A stretch of 64,000 nucleotides of DNA from Perca fluviatilis (lineage: Eukaryota > Chordata > Actinopteri > Perciformes > Percidae). Each line of letters opens with the position of its first letter. Position 1 is the stretch's first letter. Position numbers and translations under genes: made by a program. The stretch is from positions 5,783,781 through 5,847,780 of the forward strand of contig NC_053118.1 in assembly GCF_010015445.1 (NCBI RefSeq), given 5' to 3'. The notes under the pieces are model-generated. The model saw only the letters and a program-made list of their open reading frames with translations. It had not been told where the DNA came from and searched no databases. Of this stretch, positions 45,783 through 57,804 are shown piece by piece.

Positions 45783-47075
45783 ATTTCATTTTCATTTCAT
45801 TTCATTTTTTATTTATTAAACAGGAAAAGATTAAAGACAATCGGGCCTGACTCAGTGTAAAACTGATTTTCAGCAGGTTCCTGCTCTGCAGAACATAAAC
45901 ACCATATACACAACAAAAACTCCTAGACAAAAACAGTCACAAACACACAGACCAGGAGAATGAGCAACAGGGCAAAGCCATAAAGCTGACTTGATGGTCG
46001 CAGGTAAACCTCTCCATTAAATAGCGAGCAAATGTTAATTTAAATGATGTTATTGACGTTAAAGTTCTGATGTGCTGTGGAATGTCATTCCAGACTTTAG
46101 TGAGCACATAGAAAAAAGATCTCTGTCCATAACAGTTTCTAAAAGCCGGTAAAGGCAAAAGTCCATTTGTTGCAGATCTGCATACGCCGCGACCTTGAAC
46201 TAGGTTTTGGAACCAACGTAGACAGAGCAGCTACAGTGTGACCATTTAAAATTTGATAATACAGTTTTATCCCAAGGCTTAATTTATAATTCTCAAATGT
46301 CAAGGCATTACACAGAGATAGTGCAGTACAGTGGTGAGTCCATACAGGAAGCCTAACATGTAGCTTATAGGCTTTGTTATAGAGTCTTATTACTGGTTCA
46401 AGAATCTCATTTGTTGTAAGTGACCAAACAGGTAAACAATACGACAAAGTGGACATAATGATGGCATGAAGATAAGTCTTTGAAACAGAAAGCAGCAAAT
46501 ATGGTCTAATTTTACTATAAACAAATAACTTTTGGTTTAACTTTCTGGTTAGGGTTCGGACATGCTCACAATAAGTAAGATGTGAGTCAAGAGAGACTCC
46601 AAGATACTTATAAGTGGATACAACTGAAAGTTTTTGATTAGAAAACATGATGGGATTGGTTATGGATAAATGTCTCCTAGGTGAATAGAAGTACATGCAT
46701 TCTGTTTTCATGGTATTAAATGTTAAATGATTCTCTTCCAACCAGTTATGTAAATGCTGGAGATCTGTATTAAGTTTGTGATTAATTGTATCAATATTTG
46801 AGCCAGAAAAAAAATAACAGTGTCATCAGCATATAGCAGAGAGCTAGAAAAATTAAACACATAAGGAAGATCATTAATATACATAAGGAAAAGTAAAGGA
46901 CCTAAAATACTGCCCTGTGGAACTCCCGTGGAACACACTCGTGGCTGTGATGTTACTAAACCGATTTTCACAGTCTGAGACCTATCACTTAAATATGATC
47001 TAAACATATCTATTGTAGAGGAGGACAAATGAAAAGTAAGAAGTTTATTTAACAAAATTTGATGGTTAACAAGAC
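45783..47075 (-). mobile_element. 5-prime truncated LINE, reverse transcriptase and C-terminus
   Basis: Read leftwards from about 47075: VNHQILLNKLLTFHLSSSTI, TGVPQGSILGPLLFLMYIND (about 46935) and SSLLYADDTVIFF (YADD, about 46840). In the next frame come LTFNTMKTECMYFYSPRR, LSVVSTYKYLGVSLDSHLTY, KLNQKLFVYSKIRPYLLLSV and STLSYCLPVWS, then VWNDIPQHIRTLTSITSFK near 46070. The 3-prime end is a TTTCATTTCA-type tail at 45783-45812. It lacks the endonuclease, typical of incomplete reverse transcription. Frame breaks near 46740 and 46150. Confidence 0.85.
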
Positions 47076-47082
47076 AAGAATG

Positions 47083-47215
47083 GGTGGATGGATAGCTAGA
47101 TAGGGTAGCTTGGATGGATGGGGAGAATAGAATGATGGATGGTTGGATGACTTGAATGGATTGATAGATGAATGGATAGAAAAATTAATGCATGGATGGA
47201 TAGATGATTGAATGA
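47083..47215. repeat. GGAT/GATA degenerate tandem repeat
   Basis: Irregular GGATGGAT, GATAGAT and GAATGAAT units next to the truncated LINE end. Confidence 0.85.
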
Positions 47216-47712
47216 ATGTTCAGGAGCTAAAGTTGGATACAGTATGTCTGAAGTTGTGTTGCATCTAATTACATTTGCACTAAAAAGAGTGTATATATTT
47301 TTTGAATACATTTTGGTATATTGCTTAAAGAGCATAATTAAATTTAGATTTATTTGTTGGCTGGCTGCAGCCTCTTGAAGTGAGATTGTCAATGGCCAGA
47401 GAAAGAGATTTATTTTAATGGAGATGTATTTCAAATTTTATATGTATTATCTGTTTATATTTGGATTCCTTAGTTTTGCTATACATTGCACTTTTCAGTT
47501 ACACTGTTATACTTTTTCATGAAAGTACCGTATATCTATCTATCAATTGTCTGAAGTTTTTTTTTTGTTTTATTTGCGCTACAAAGAGTGTATATATTTG
47601 TTATTAATTTTTGGTATAGTGCTTAACAAGCATAATTAAATTTTGCCCAGTTGTGGCCTGTTGAGGAGCAATAAATATCAAAAGTTCCAAAACATCTATT
47701 GTGTTATTTGTA
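47216..47712. repeat. Diverged duplicated segment, no gene
   Basis: AAGAGTGTATATATTT, TTTTGGTATANTGCTTAA and AGCATAATTAAATTT occur in order at about 47284-47345 and again at about 47585-47645. Confidence 0.55.
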
Positions 47713-47721
47713 TCAATCCAC

Positions 47722-48184
47722 TAGCCTGACAAGCCAGACCCACATCCAGATGTAGGGTCTGGGAACTCACCATTGACGGAGCTCAATCCGAGGGGCGGGA
47801 TAAATGGTTGTCTTTCAAATTCCCTCTGCACGTAATAGGATAGCGCTACAACCAGGCAGAGCAACAAAGAAGGTAGCGGAGCTAGTTGATAGATTAAACT
47901 TTCCGGCCATATCCGGTCGGCAAAACTCCGAACACATCTTCCTTTTTTAAGAATGATTTCTGTGCAGTTCTTTTCTCAAAGAAAAGCTTAACTCCAAGTC
48001 TTCCAGAAGACCGCTGTTCCCAGCAGCAGCAGCCATAAGCCCCGCCCACCGACTCTATACACGATGTGATTGGCCTTACCAAAATTTGGTTTTTCCAGCT
48101 CGCAAGTCAATGGAGAGTGCCTAGACCCCCTCTGGCTGCAAAATAAATTTGCTGCCACTAGGGTGCGTCTAGATTTCTAGGCTA
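47722..48184. mobile_element. 463-bp MITE with a 9-bp target duplication
   Basis: TCAATCCAC occurs at 47713-47721 and 48185-48193. Ends TAGCCTGACAAG and (complement of right) TAGCCTAGAAAT. The duplication could be read as longer because the end bases repeat the flank. A 9-bp duplication suggests a Mutator-like or hAT-like origin. The reading frame 47894-48082 on minus is not supported. Confidence 0.75.
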
Positions 48185-50469
48185 TCAATCCACTATATAA
48201 ACATAATATCTACATACATGGCATTTGATTGGAGGCTAGTCTCACTTTGTCCCACAGCAACATTAAAATAGTTTGGATTTGTGTACATTGTTTCTGTTAA
48301 TAATGTATTGTATTAAGTGTCCATTTTATTATAATATTCAGGTTTATCATAAATAATTGAACATGCTCATGTATTTTAAGTTACGTTAAAGAGGGGTGGA
48401 GGTGGGGTCACATTTGAGCATTTAAAAATTTACTTTTATAATTTGTAACTGAGTAAATAATTTAGTTACTTTTTGGAAGAAGTAACTAGTAACTGTAACT
48501 AATTACTTTTTGAAAGTAACTTGCCCAACAGTAGTTGACATGAATACATTTCTATATGTATTTAAAATATATGCCAGGATTTAGTTTGTGTTTTATATTA
48601 ACAAACAATATATTACATAATACCACAATACACACTATTACATCCCAATAGCATCCCCTACATGACATGACCTACTTTAACTCACCACTGGCAACATATG
48701 CAAACATTTCTCTCTATGAACTGCACTGCACGTAGCCCTTAGCCTCTAGCAAGCTCATATATTGCTCTAGCAGTTAAATTGAACAAGGGATGAATTAGTT
48801 CTACAATCTATTAGACTTAACCTGCAGGGGCTGATATGTCTGAATGAGGGTGGTTGGGATTCTTCATGCACATGGGAGAGTTTGTGAACTAGCCTTGAAT
48901 CCTGCAATTAGACTCATCTAACACATCTGAACATGTTTTACCCAAAATCTGGAAGGCCTGTCCTTCAGCTGAATAAAAGTGATATTTGTGCTGTGGCTGC
49001 TCAAAAAGCATCTTACCTTGAATATATACAGAATATAATGATTGGCCCCAAAGTACTACTAATCAGATCTATTTATGTGTGCATGGTCGGCACCATGGAC
49101 AGCACCTGTTGATGTCTGGGCTCACACTAGATGGCAGTATGACTCAAGCCAACATTCCATCTCCATCACTCCTCCTCTACCCCTCCTATCCCTCTTGCAG
49201 CCCAGCCCAGTTCCCCTTTGCGTGGAAGCTGCTCCAGCCTCTTTAATGGAATGTCAAGAAAAGGCAGCATTGTGCCTGCCTGTTTGAAATACAGAGCGAG
49301 TTTAAACAATCTGCTTCCCCCCCGTTCAAAAAGCTGCGGCGTTCCTGCGATTCCGAGGGTGTTCTCAGTTCACTTTCAGTAACTCAGATAAACTCCCCGT
49401 GGTTGCTGCTCGGTGCAGCAACATTGTTCACTCCTTACTAAAGGGATGACAAGCTGGTTGCTCCCTGGAAATATTTTGTATTGTTGGACTTAAAGTAGCC
49501 GCATTTGGTAAACACTGCTTAGCAAACACAGAGTGCCCGGTGCCTACAGTGTTCATTGATAACGCACATTCAATGTGTTCTTGCTCAGATACAATTTCTG
49601 TGTGTTCAGAAAAATAGATCTTGGTGTCACTTGCTATTTCTCATCTCGTCCATCACCTTCCATCACTGTGCCCTTGCCTCAGAGGACACAGAATTTTGGT
49701 GTGATTGAGTGTGACGTAACATAACAGTACTGTCATTGGACTGAGAAATGCACACATGCTGTTATATGACAAATATAAGGAAACAGTTAGGCTTCTATCT
49801 CGTTCCGTGTACAGGGCACAGGTATTCTTTTTGTCCTTATCCTTTTGTAACCCTGAAAAGGTTGATCAGGGAGATCTGAAAGGTTTTTGTACGTTAATGC
49901 CAGAGATGTTTAATTTTCTCAACCAATAGAGGAGCATATAATCATCTACTTGAACTCTAAATATTGAAACTACCATTATGTTACTACTGTAGTTGTGCAG
50001 AACCTAGTAGCTCAGGTTAATGACTATAGGTTCACACTGTGGTTAGAAACCCCAACCCTAACCCTAGATGATGACTTGTTGTGTATATTTTTTTATTTTC
50101 ATTGAACATCCACTTTATATTACCTTTACTTATGTATTTTCCATGCCAGGCAGTATATTTTTACCAGATGTTCTTATTAGTGTTACAGGTTTGTTTTTAG
50201 CAACACTGGCATGTAAGGATATGTTTATCTTAGATCTTGTCTCTTAGAAATGATGTGTGTATATATTTTAATTTACTTACAGAACATAACATACACACAC
50301 CTTGTGTGCGTGTTGACGAAGTAGCCAGTCTCATCAGCCAAGACTACCAGACTTTTTCAATCATGATTACAAGTTTAATTAAAAAGTGAGGCTTAATACG
50401 TTAGTTATTAATAAGCAAACCTTTTATATTTGTTTTCAAATAAAATAACTATTTAGGTTTTTTACTTAA
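48185..50469. other. No gene recognised; one repeat scrap
   Basis: Bases 48430-48535 (AGTAACTAGTAACTGTAACT, TTGCCCAACA) are the end of a common fish repeat. The rest, including the frame at 49075-49287, has no recognisable domain or repeat. Confidence 0.4.
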
Positions 50470-51080
50470 GGGGCCAGCCTGATGAAACAGCTCATTCTTA
50501 CTCTCAACGTAAAATACTGAGGCTTAGTCAATGGCTCCCAACGTTGGATACAGACGCAAAAATCCACCTTTAGCGTCTGCATGGAACGCACCGGGCATAG
50601 TAGCAGCTCGACCGCAGCGCTGTAAGATAACGTAGTATTAAGAGCGACGAAAGCGAGGAGTATACAAGACCGAACATCATTGTAGGGAGGTTGGGGTGGT
50701 GGATGGGTCAAACAATACAGGACTTTCATCCAGGAGACTGGGGTTCATATCCCATTCTTGTCCCGCTTGTCACTAAAGTGTACATTTTGTAACCCCACCC
50801 ACCATCTTTTTCTAAACTTAACTGTCCCGTTCTTGTGCCGCATGTCAGTTAAACGTACGTCCCAACCCAGAGCTTTAAAAAGTGATGCCAACGTAGCATG
50901 TCTATATATGACGCCAAAGGGCTAGGTGCGAGTCCAGAGGGAGTGTCAAAAGAGATGCCAAGAGTACCAACCCAGTGCGTCATAAAGTGACGCCAAAACT
51001 CCGGAACCAAGCCTGTCTAAATATGACGCTAAAGGAGACTTTTTACGTCAATAAAAAATGGCAACGGTACCTGACCAAGC
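50470..51080. repeat. Repeat family B copy 3, long form with repeated GACGC words
   Basis: GGATGGGTCAAACAATACAG, GACTTTCATCCAGGAGACTG and GGGGTTCATATCCC form a tRNA-like core at 50700-50745. Around it, TATGACGCCAAAGG, AAGTGACGCCAAAA and TATGACGCTAAAGG recur every 60-80 bp, so the right half is a degenerate tandem array. Confidence 0.6.
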
Positions 51081-51573
51081 GTAGTTTTTTCTAAGCAATG
51101 GGAGGGAGAATGTGTTGGAAGAAACAATACCCACATCAACAAATTCCATTTCCAATAGCCCTCAGTGATCCATCTCTATCACTATCTCCTGTGTTGTTTT
51201 GGGCATATGGACCACAGGAGATCGTTTCAGCTGCTGACATTGTCACTGTGACGAGTCCGGGTGGGAGTAAAGCTTAGTCTGTGGCTTCCTGCTGGATCGA
51301 TGCCGGGCTTTGTGTCTCCCTGGTGTTATCGAGTTTCGCATGTGCTGGGCTGCATTGGCTCTATTGTCTCTTTAACTGCCTGCACTCTGCTATGGGTTAA
51401 TGGAACAGGCTCTGCTGGAGAGCAGCACTGGCCGTATACTTGGCCTCCCTATATACTAAAAGTCTGTGGCTACTAGGAGGTGACTTTTGAATATATTTAC
51501 TGCACTCTGTACAGCAATCTGAAATGTTCCACTAGACAGTAATGCTGCACTTGTGCTGTTTGTGTGTTATGCT
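51081..51573. other. No gene recognised
   Basis: Ordinary noncoding look; nothing assignable. Confidence 0.35.
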
Positions 51574-51581
51574 GTATACTG

Positions 51582-51979
51582 TATGGGTGTTGAAATTAAT
51601 CATTGCATTGATGCATCGCTATGCGGACGTGGACGATTCTGCATCAATGCAGAGACAGACCATAATTGATTATTGCCTTACTTGTTGATTTTATAGTTGC
51701 TCCTTTTTTGGTTTTTGCCTTTTGTCTGTTGTCTGCTGTGTTCAGAAGTGTCTTTTTTAGAGCAGATACAATAAAAAGGGGAGTTTATATATCTGACTGC
51801 TTGAACTTGTTGATGAACACCATGTGTAGTAATCTATAATAATATTGAGGCGGTGATGCATCGTGATGCATCATGATGCAACGTAATGCAATAAAATGCA
51901 TCGTGATATTGATTTGAATCGTTGACAGGATAATTGTAATCAAATCGAATTGTGAGACCAGTGAAGATTCACACTCCTA
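51582..51979. mobile_element. 398-bp hAT-type MITE with GATGCATC-rich ends
   Basis: Ends TATGGGTGTTGAA and (complement of right) TAGGAGTGTGAA. Flanks GTATACTG (51574-51581) and GTATACAG (51980-51987) form an 8-bp duplication with one change. Both subterminal regions carry clustered GATGCATC/TGATGCATCG palindromes. Confidence 0.75.
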
Positions 51980-51987
51980 GTATACAG

Positions 51988-52945
51988 TCAGAAGGATGGG
52001 AACAGGGCATGATACTTTATGTCAGTCTGCTGCAGCTTGGATTAATTTACAGTTTTGCAGTTTAGTTTTATTTATACTGTAATAACACACATTTGATACT
52101 TTTTTTTTTAAACACGCATTCAGAACAGAAATCAATGTGGACTTAACTGTTGAAGAATATATTTTGTAGAGTAAAAGGCCTTAAGCCATGATTCACCTTG
52201 TTTTCTCTGTTTCATAAGGCCTGTGAGTGATAAAACGTGTAGGGTGCGCTGGAACAGGATGCACCCAGGAAATAACTAACACTGTAACAAACATATCTCC
52301 AGACAAGGGAAGCAGAGGAAACAAAGGTGTAGTCATGGTTTTGCGCGACCTTCGGTGGGAAACAGTACTGCTGCTCCCTGTATCAAGGACAAGGATCCTG
52401 CAAAGAAGAATAAAGAGTTAGGGATTGTTAGGTTCGGTGTCAGACTCCGAATAGACTTGCTGGTGTCAGGGCGAGAGAGAATTGTCTTGAAGGAAATCTG
52501 ATCCTTATGCATAAGTTGTTATTTCCTTGCAATATCATTTACTAATGTTTGTTATAGACTAACTGAGCGAATCCTGTGTATTGATTTCTGGTCTACCATT
52601 CAACGAACACAACTTAAAGGTGCAGTCTGTGAGGTGACCAATTGGAGTCAGAAAGACTCTGGCCACTGGGGCAATACCAGAACTGGTCAAAAAACCTTCA
52701 CTGTGGATCGCTTTTCATTGCTTTGACACAAAATGCATTCTTTGGCCACATCAACCTCCACGAGAAGTGCAGCATACTCAGGCAGCCTCTCTTACACCTC
52801 CCTAAAGCTGAACATTCAACACGTTGATCAGGTCTGTGCTGCTGGCCACGGAACTTTTGCACATATTTTCTCGCTGATGTCCTGAGACATATCTTCAATG
52901 TGGAATGCTTCTATTGCTGTTTTGACATTTAATAGCTAGACTGGA
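51988..52945. other. No gene recognised
   Basis: TTAAAGGTGCAGTCTGTGAG at about 52616 looks like a TTAA-type element end. The frames 52227-52421 and 52642-52827 have no recognisable domain. Confidence 0.35.
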
Positions 52946-53240
52946 TATTTATTGCAAATGTGTTAATTCTATTTTTTATAGTCAAAAATAACATTTCAGA
53001 TATCCACAATGACATTCTTCCTATCCCGAACCAACCATCTAGATATCTGCAATATAATTATAACTAGAATTCCCATTTCAGATATCTACAATACAATTGT
53101 TACTAGTCATAATTTAATTTTAGATATAAAAAGATGCTAGACATAATTCTGATTGTATATATCTGAAATTGCATTTTATTCATAATGCCAGTTGTTGATA
53201 TCCATAATTTGTACTAGTCAAAAGGCATTTTAGAAAATTC
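52946..53240. repeat. Diverged tandem repeat around AGATATC
   Basis: TTTCAGATATCCACAATGAC, CTAGATATCTGCAATATAAT, TTTCAGATATCTACAATACA and inverted forms recur every 50-60 bp with ACTAGTCA spacers. Confidence 0.65.
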
Positions 53241-54009
53241 TGAATTACATGTAACCCCTGGGTTATTTGGCCTGAAAACCCTAGGTTTTTTTGTCATGTA
53301 ATGTTTGTATCCATATTACATTGGAGTAGTGGAATTTAGTAAAGACAGTAAATGCAACAAATTAGTTTGAAATGTACTGTAATTACATGTGGTGATGTGT
53401 TAAAACCTAACCTAATGAGTTTCACATTGTATAATGCTGTTTGTGCATTCAACCTCTAGTCATGAGAGCAGTTTGTGACTCTATCGTTGTCCAGCCACCT
53501 CGGAGAGAAGACGTCGAGTAAATCAACACATAAAGCGGATACCGCAGCAGTTATGTTTTTTCACGGAATTGTGTAATACTCCTACTAATGCCGTGAAAGA
53601 TAACTTGGCAGCCGCTGTTAGTTCGAGTCACAGTGCAGTTTGTTTACTGAAGGAGTCGTGTGTTAGCCGCCAGCTTAGCAACAAGCCACAGTGCCACTAG
53701 CTTGCATGAACTTCAGAAACGTCAGATGCTAGCTTGGTAGCTTTGGAAAGGACAACAGAGAACCAGATAGCGCACTGGGTGACCAGGTAAAGCCCAGCTG
53801 CACCTCTGGCGACGTGGGAGGAGAGAGTCTCTTTTCACCAGACTGTTCAAGGACTGTTTACCAAGGACCCGTGGTCTCCACCGACAAAGACTGCGACTAG
53901 TAATGTAGGCTCACTGTATTCCGGACACTTCTGACAGCTCACACTTGGCTTTTTTTTTCGCAAGTTCTATGAATAAAAACTTCATTTAGTTTGGCAATAT
54001 ATACATATA
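53241..54009. other. No gene recognised
   Basis: Contains AATAAAAACTTCATTTAG near 53972. It has the look of LTR-type or terminal sequence, but I find no defined ends. Confidence 0.3.
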
Positions 54010-54013
54010 TTAA

Positions 54014-54124
54014 AGGCGCACTTTGGAAACTCACCTTGTCTCTTCCTCTTTCGACTCTGACCAACCTCCAGTGTCCAGAGCCATTAATTTATGAGAAATC
54101 AACGTGAGTTTACGAAGTGCGCCT
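54014..54124. mobile_element. 111-bp TTAA MITE
   Basis: TTAA at 54010-54013 and 54125-54128. Inverted ends AGGCGCACTTTGGAAACTCA and (complement) AGGCGCACTTCGTAAACTCA differ at two bases. Size and TTAA target fit piggyBac- or Kolobok-derived MITEs. Confidence 0.85.
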
Positions 54125-54128
54125 TTAA

Positions 54129-54891
54129 TGGCTCAGAAAATGGCGAGGTGAGGGTCTTCCACCAGGATGACAGGCAGAAGGGAAAGACTTAACATAGCAA
54201 TGTACTGGTTCAAAGCATGATAACCCACCATCAAAATGACAGAAATGTTCTTACGGCCTCATAGAATATTTATGAGTTAGTTTTTGCAAATATTTTGACT
54301 TTTTGAAGGGACATACACATTTACATAGGCATTTTGTCTGAGGTGAAATTCCCACCTCAGACAAATACCGTTAGCTCTCACGGTAAAATTTAATAGACAA
54401 TTGCCGTCTTTTTTGTTTATTTTGTTGTGTGGGCTCACTTATATCTTGTGCATTTTTTTTAATTCATATTTTGATTGTTGATGTTTTGAGTGACGTAACT
54501 ATGTGAGTATTTAAAGTGCCTTTAGTATACATTTGCTATATTACTGCTAGACTTTAGCTTTGCCATGAAGGTCAAAAGGTTGAAACTGCAACTGCTGCAT
54601 TTATTTTCTTGTTTTTGTCAGGTAAATATCCCTGAGACTGGTAATTGGGCAGTTGAACCATTTTCATATTATTTCCACTATCATTGTTGAGACCTATTTA
54701 GGATTAATACATGTTTTATTTTTGAAACTTTAAAGGTGCAGTAAGGTCTATTTTATTAAGGTATATTGTTTATATGGGTTTAAAGGTGTAGTGTGAGTTA
54801 AAGCATATACACATATATATGGAGAGTTTTTTATTCTTATACAAGTAGACAGTCACACATTAAAAATATATCAGACATAGTACAGATAGTA
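54129..54891. other. No gene recognised
   Basis: Two TTAAAGGTG(C/T)AGT words lie 48 bp apart at about 54731 and 54779. Otherwise AT-rich and featureless. Confidence 0.35.
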
Positions 54892-54895
54892 TTCA

Positions 54896-55280
54896 TGTAA
54901 CCCATATAGAATATGCTGTCACTAAAGGGTTAACTAGTCGAGTGTCAAATTACATGATGCCAGTAGAGGGCGCGCTAGCGCTGTTTTTACGTTCGTCATT
55001 AGGAATTTGCCATTTGTAGCGAGTTGCATTAGAAGAAAGCTCTAGTTCATCTGGTGGAAATAAATCGAAAAAACAGAAGATATCTAGTCAATTCTAATCA
55101 GGAGTTGTGTGGATAAGATTATTTTGTACTAGTAACCCAAGGACTGCATTGTGGGGGACGCTTTTCTGTTGTTATTCACTGTGTTTTCCTGCCGAAACCT
55201 CCGGTGAGTTTCTGTTGTCTCAATGTGCACATTAGCTTACTATATTGCTAGCTAACATGAGGGCATGCTATTATTAAAAA

Positions 55281-55329
<49 letters not shown>

Positions 55330-56232
55330 AGCATTCAGCTAAGTACTGTGTTATAAATGTGGTTCACTGACGTAAAATGACGAATGGGGAAATAATGCAT
55401 TTATTGTTGTTCAATAGTTTAAAAGCATACAGTTCATTATATATTATGATTTAAAAATGCATTAATCCTGTAAGGAACATCATTTATTTAGGAAAAGAAA
55501 TGCTATTGTTTAATTTTGTACCATGTTTTGACTTTGCCAATGCAAAGTATGGTCTCTAGTCAAACAGACTTGTATGGAGCATAGTCGTACTGTGATATGA
55601 ACAGTTCTCTTATAACCGTAGCTAATAGGTTTAAATGTGTAACTGGTTTATCGAGAAAAAGTAAATAAGGTACCATATATGGAAAAAGAGATAGAAAGAA
55701 TTATAACTGTGTTTTTATCTATTCTGTACTGCTACGTACAAATTGGTTTTATTCCGGATTTAGTTTGGTTCCAAACCACACCGAGTACGATGGCGAGCCT
55801 GTCCCAGTGAGTGATATTCCACAGAAGGAACGTTGGACGCAGTGTGGCCAGCTGTGTCGGATTCTCTTCTGCGGAGTGACTGAACTGATTCGTATCCAGA
55901 TCTCGGATATTGGATTCCATGGATTCCAGATAAGGAAACTTGAAGGTTTTTTTGGTTTACTACCCGGGTAGAGTGACTTTCTATTTTACCAAGGACTATT
56001 TATTTTGTTTTCCTCATTTTTTAAATGAAAGAGCTCTATTTTATTTTGGGGTATTTTCTAATGTAAGGTAAAATTCTGTGAATAGTCTGTTACACTGTGA
56101 TTGTGTAATAAACCTGCCAGCTGTTCTGTTTAAAAAACAAAAGAAGTCTCCTTGTGAGTCTTGTCAATTACTGCTCAGAGCCTAGGTAATAGATATATAG
56201 CTATCATTCTAATTCCAGTTAGAGGTGCTACA
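54896..56232 (+). mobile_element. Probable solo LTR, 1,337 bp
   Basis: Begins TGTAACCC and ends GTGCTACA, flanked by TTCA on both sides (54892-54895, 56233-56236). AATAAA lies near 56107, about 125 bp before the end, followed by a CTTGTGAGTC-type stretch. No internal retroviral or retrotransposon coding sequence adjoins it. A 44-base T run (55285-55328) sits in the middle. The frame 55765-55971 has no known domain. The superfamily cannot be told from the LTR alone. Confidence 0.55.
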
Positions 56233-56513
56233 TTCATATCGACTGTAAGTAAACAAATCTGGGCACTGTTCATAAGACCTGTAGGGCAGAATAGTTTTAC
56301 ATGAAAATTTACTTTTTTCCTTTTTTTTCTTTTGACTTTCCAGAAGTCTTTATTTTAACATGAACATGGTTAAAAGAAAAGCAGGTTTTAGGTAGTTTTT
56401 TTCTTCGTATGATTAACAATAATTAATCACTTTTTAAATCGTAAGTAAAACTAATACATGAAAAATGCAGTAACTTTAACATGAATGGAACTGTTTTTGT
56501 CATTTTCTTTCCT

Positions 56514-56744
56514 TCACCCTGTGTTGTGCCTTTGCTCCCCTACTATACTGTCACACAGCACCTTGGCCACAGCTCTCTTGGTTTTGTGTTCTTTCACCCA
56601 GATGAACCTCTGCTCTGTCTTATCCTCCTCTGCCTGGATAAACTCCACCAGAAGGTTGCTGATGACCCCTTTTCTATGGCCGGTGGTGCAAACAATAAAC
56701 CCACTCAGTAAACCATACACATGCTGAAACGCCTGCTTACTCTG

Positions 56745-56776
<32 letters not shown>

Positions 56777-56864
56777 GGTTGCGCAGAGCTCGCAGTATCT
56801 CCTTGTTCGCCTTGGTGAGGAAGGTAGTGATATTGGCGGGGTTGACAAGGCTGCTGGATTTCAC
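56514..56864 (-). pseudogene. Fragment of a teleost multicopy uncharacterised protein
   Basis: Encodes VKSSSLVNPANITTFLTKAN, KEILRALRNL, then a CT-microsatellite-derived Arg-Glu run, SKQAFQHVYGLLSGFIVCTT, GHRKGVISNLL and IWVKEHKTKRA. This segment recalls the C-terminal part of repeated fish proteins whose N-terminus has C2H2 fingers like those at 59.7-60.1 kb. It is broken by the microsatellite and by a shift after KTKRA. It lies just outside the CACTGTAA terminus at 56870. Confidence 0.5.
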
Positions 56865-56939
56865 GCGTACACTGTAAAAAGACTATTGTAGATTTTACAG
56901 TAACTTACTGGCAGCAGGATGCCAGTAACTTACTGTAAA

Positions 56940-57190
56940 AGTACTTACAGTACCATTACTGTATATTAATTTACAGTTGTTATCCGATTACTGTATAACC
57001 ATTTACAGTATTTATTTGTTACTGTATATTAATTTACAGTAGTTATCCTATTACTGTATAACCATTTACAGTATTCACTTACTACTGTATCATCATTTAC
57101 AGTAGTTATCCTATTACTGTATATGAATTTACAGTACCTATCCATAATATTGTATCTTCATTCACAATATACAGCATTCACAGTACTTCT
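56940..57190. repeat. Subterminal tandem array of TTACTGTA/TTTACAGTA
   Basis: About seven units of roughly 31 bp: ATTACTGTATAACCATTTAC-AGTA with TTATCC spacers. Each unit is itself a short inverted repeat (TACTGTA/TACAGTA). Confidence 0.8.
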
Positions 57191-57394
57191 AGTACGTTTA
57201 CCTCTACAATATTATTTTCAATGATTTACACATTTACCAGTATGTGTTACAATATTACTTTATTAAAAAGTTAATCTAATTTTACAGTAACAACAACCTG
57301 GGGCTTGTGGAAAGAGTGGGTCTGCACTGTGTAGGCAGTCAAAATCAAAAGTTGGAAAACAGAAGCTAATAACATGAACATAAACAAATGTGTG

Positions 57395-57670
57395 AGTGTG
57401 TGTGTCTATGTCTATGTGTGAGTGTGTCTGTGTATATGCGTGAGTGTGTGACTGTGTGTGTATATGCGTGTGTGTCTATGTGTGTATATGCATGTGTGAG
57501 TGTGTGTCTGTGTGTGTGTGAGAGAGAGAGACAGAGAGAAATATGAGAAAACATGGAATTAAGTGTGATGGAGATAAAATGTACTGAACTGAAATCAACA
57601 AACTAACAGCATTAACATAAACAAGTGTGTGTGTGAGAGAGACAAGAGAGAGAGCGAGAGAGAGAAAAGT
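57395..57670. repeat. GT-rich and GA-rich simple sequence
   Basis: TGTGTGAGTGTGTCTATG-type repeats to about 57530, a GAGAGA run, and a second GTGTGTGAGAGAGA block at 57625-57665. Confidence 0.85.
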
Positions 57671-57804
57671 TAGCTACAAATGAAGTAATCGTAGACTTGC
57701 AAGCCATACACCAAGTGTCTTCACATAGGCTTTAAAATGCAGCTATATGAACAGTTTGGTTCAACAGTGTTCTGCTTTCTTGGGAACTTGAACATAACAG
57801 AAAC

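Noticed and set aside
50700..50770. Functional tRNA gene
   Set aside because: Only the T-arm-like part is convincing; no acceptor stem pairs, and the same core recurs in degraded repeat copies.
56481..56727. Two overlapping plus-strand frames
   Set aside because: Opposite the minus-strand fragment that has recognisable family words; no domain of their own.
57366..57554. His/Thr-rich minus-strand frame
   Set aside because: Translation of a GT-rich simple repeat.
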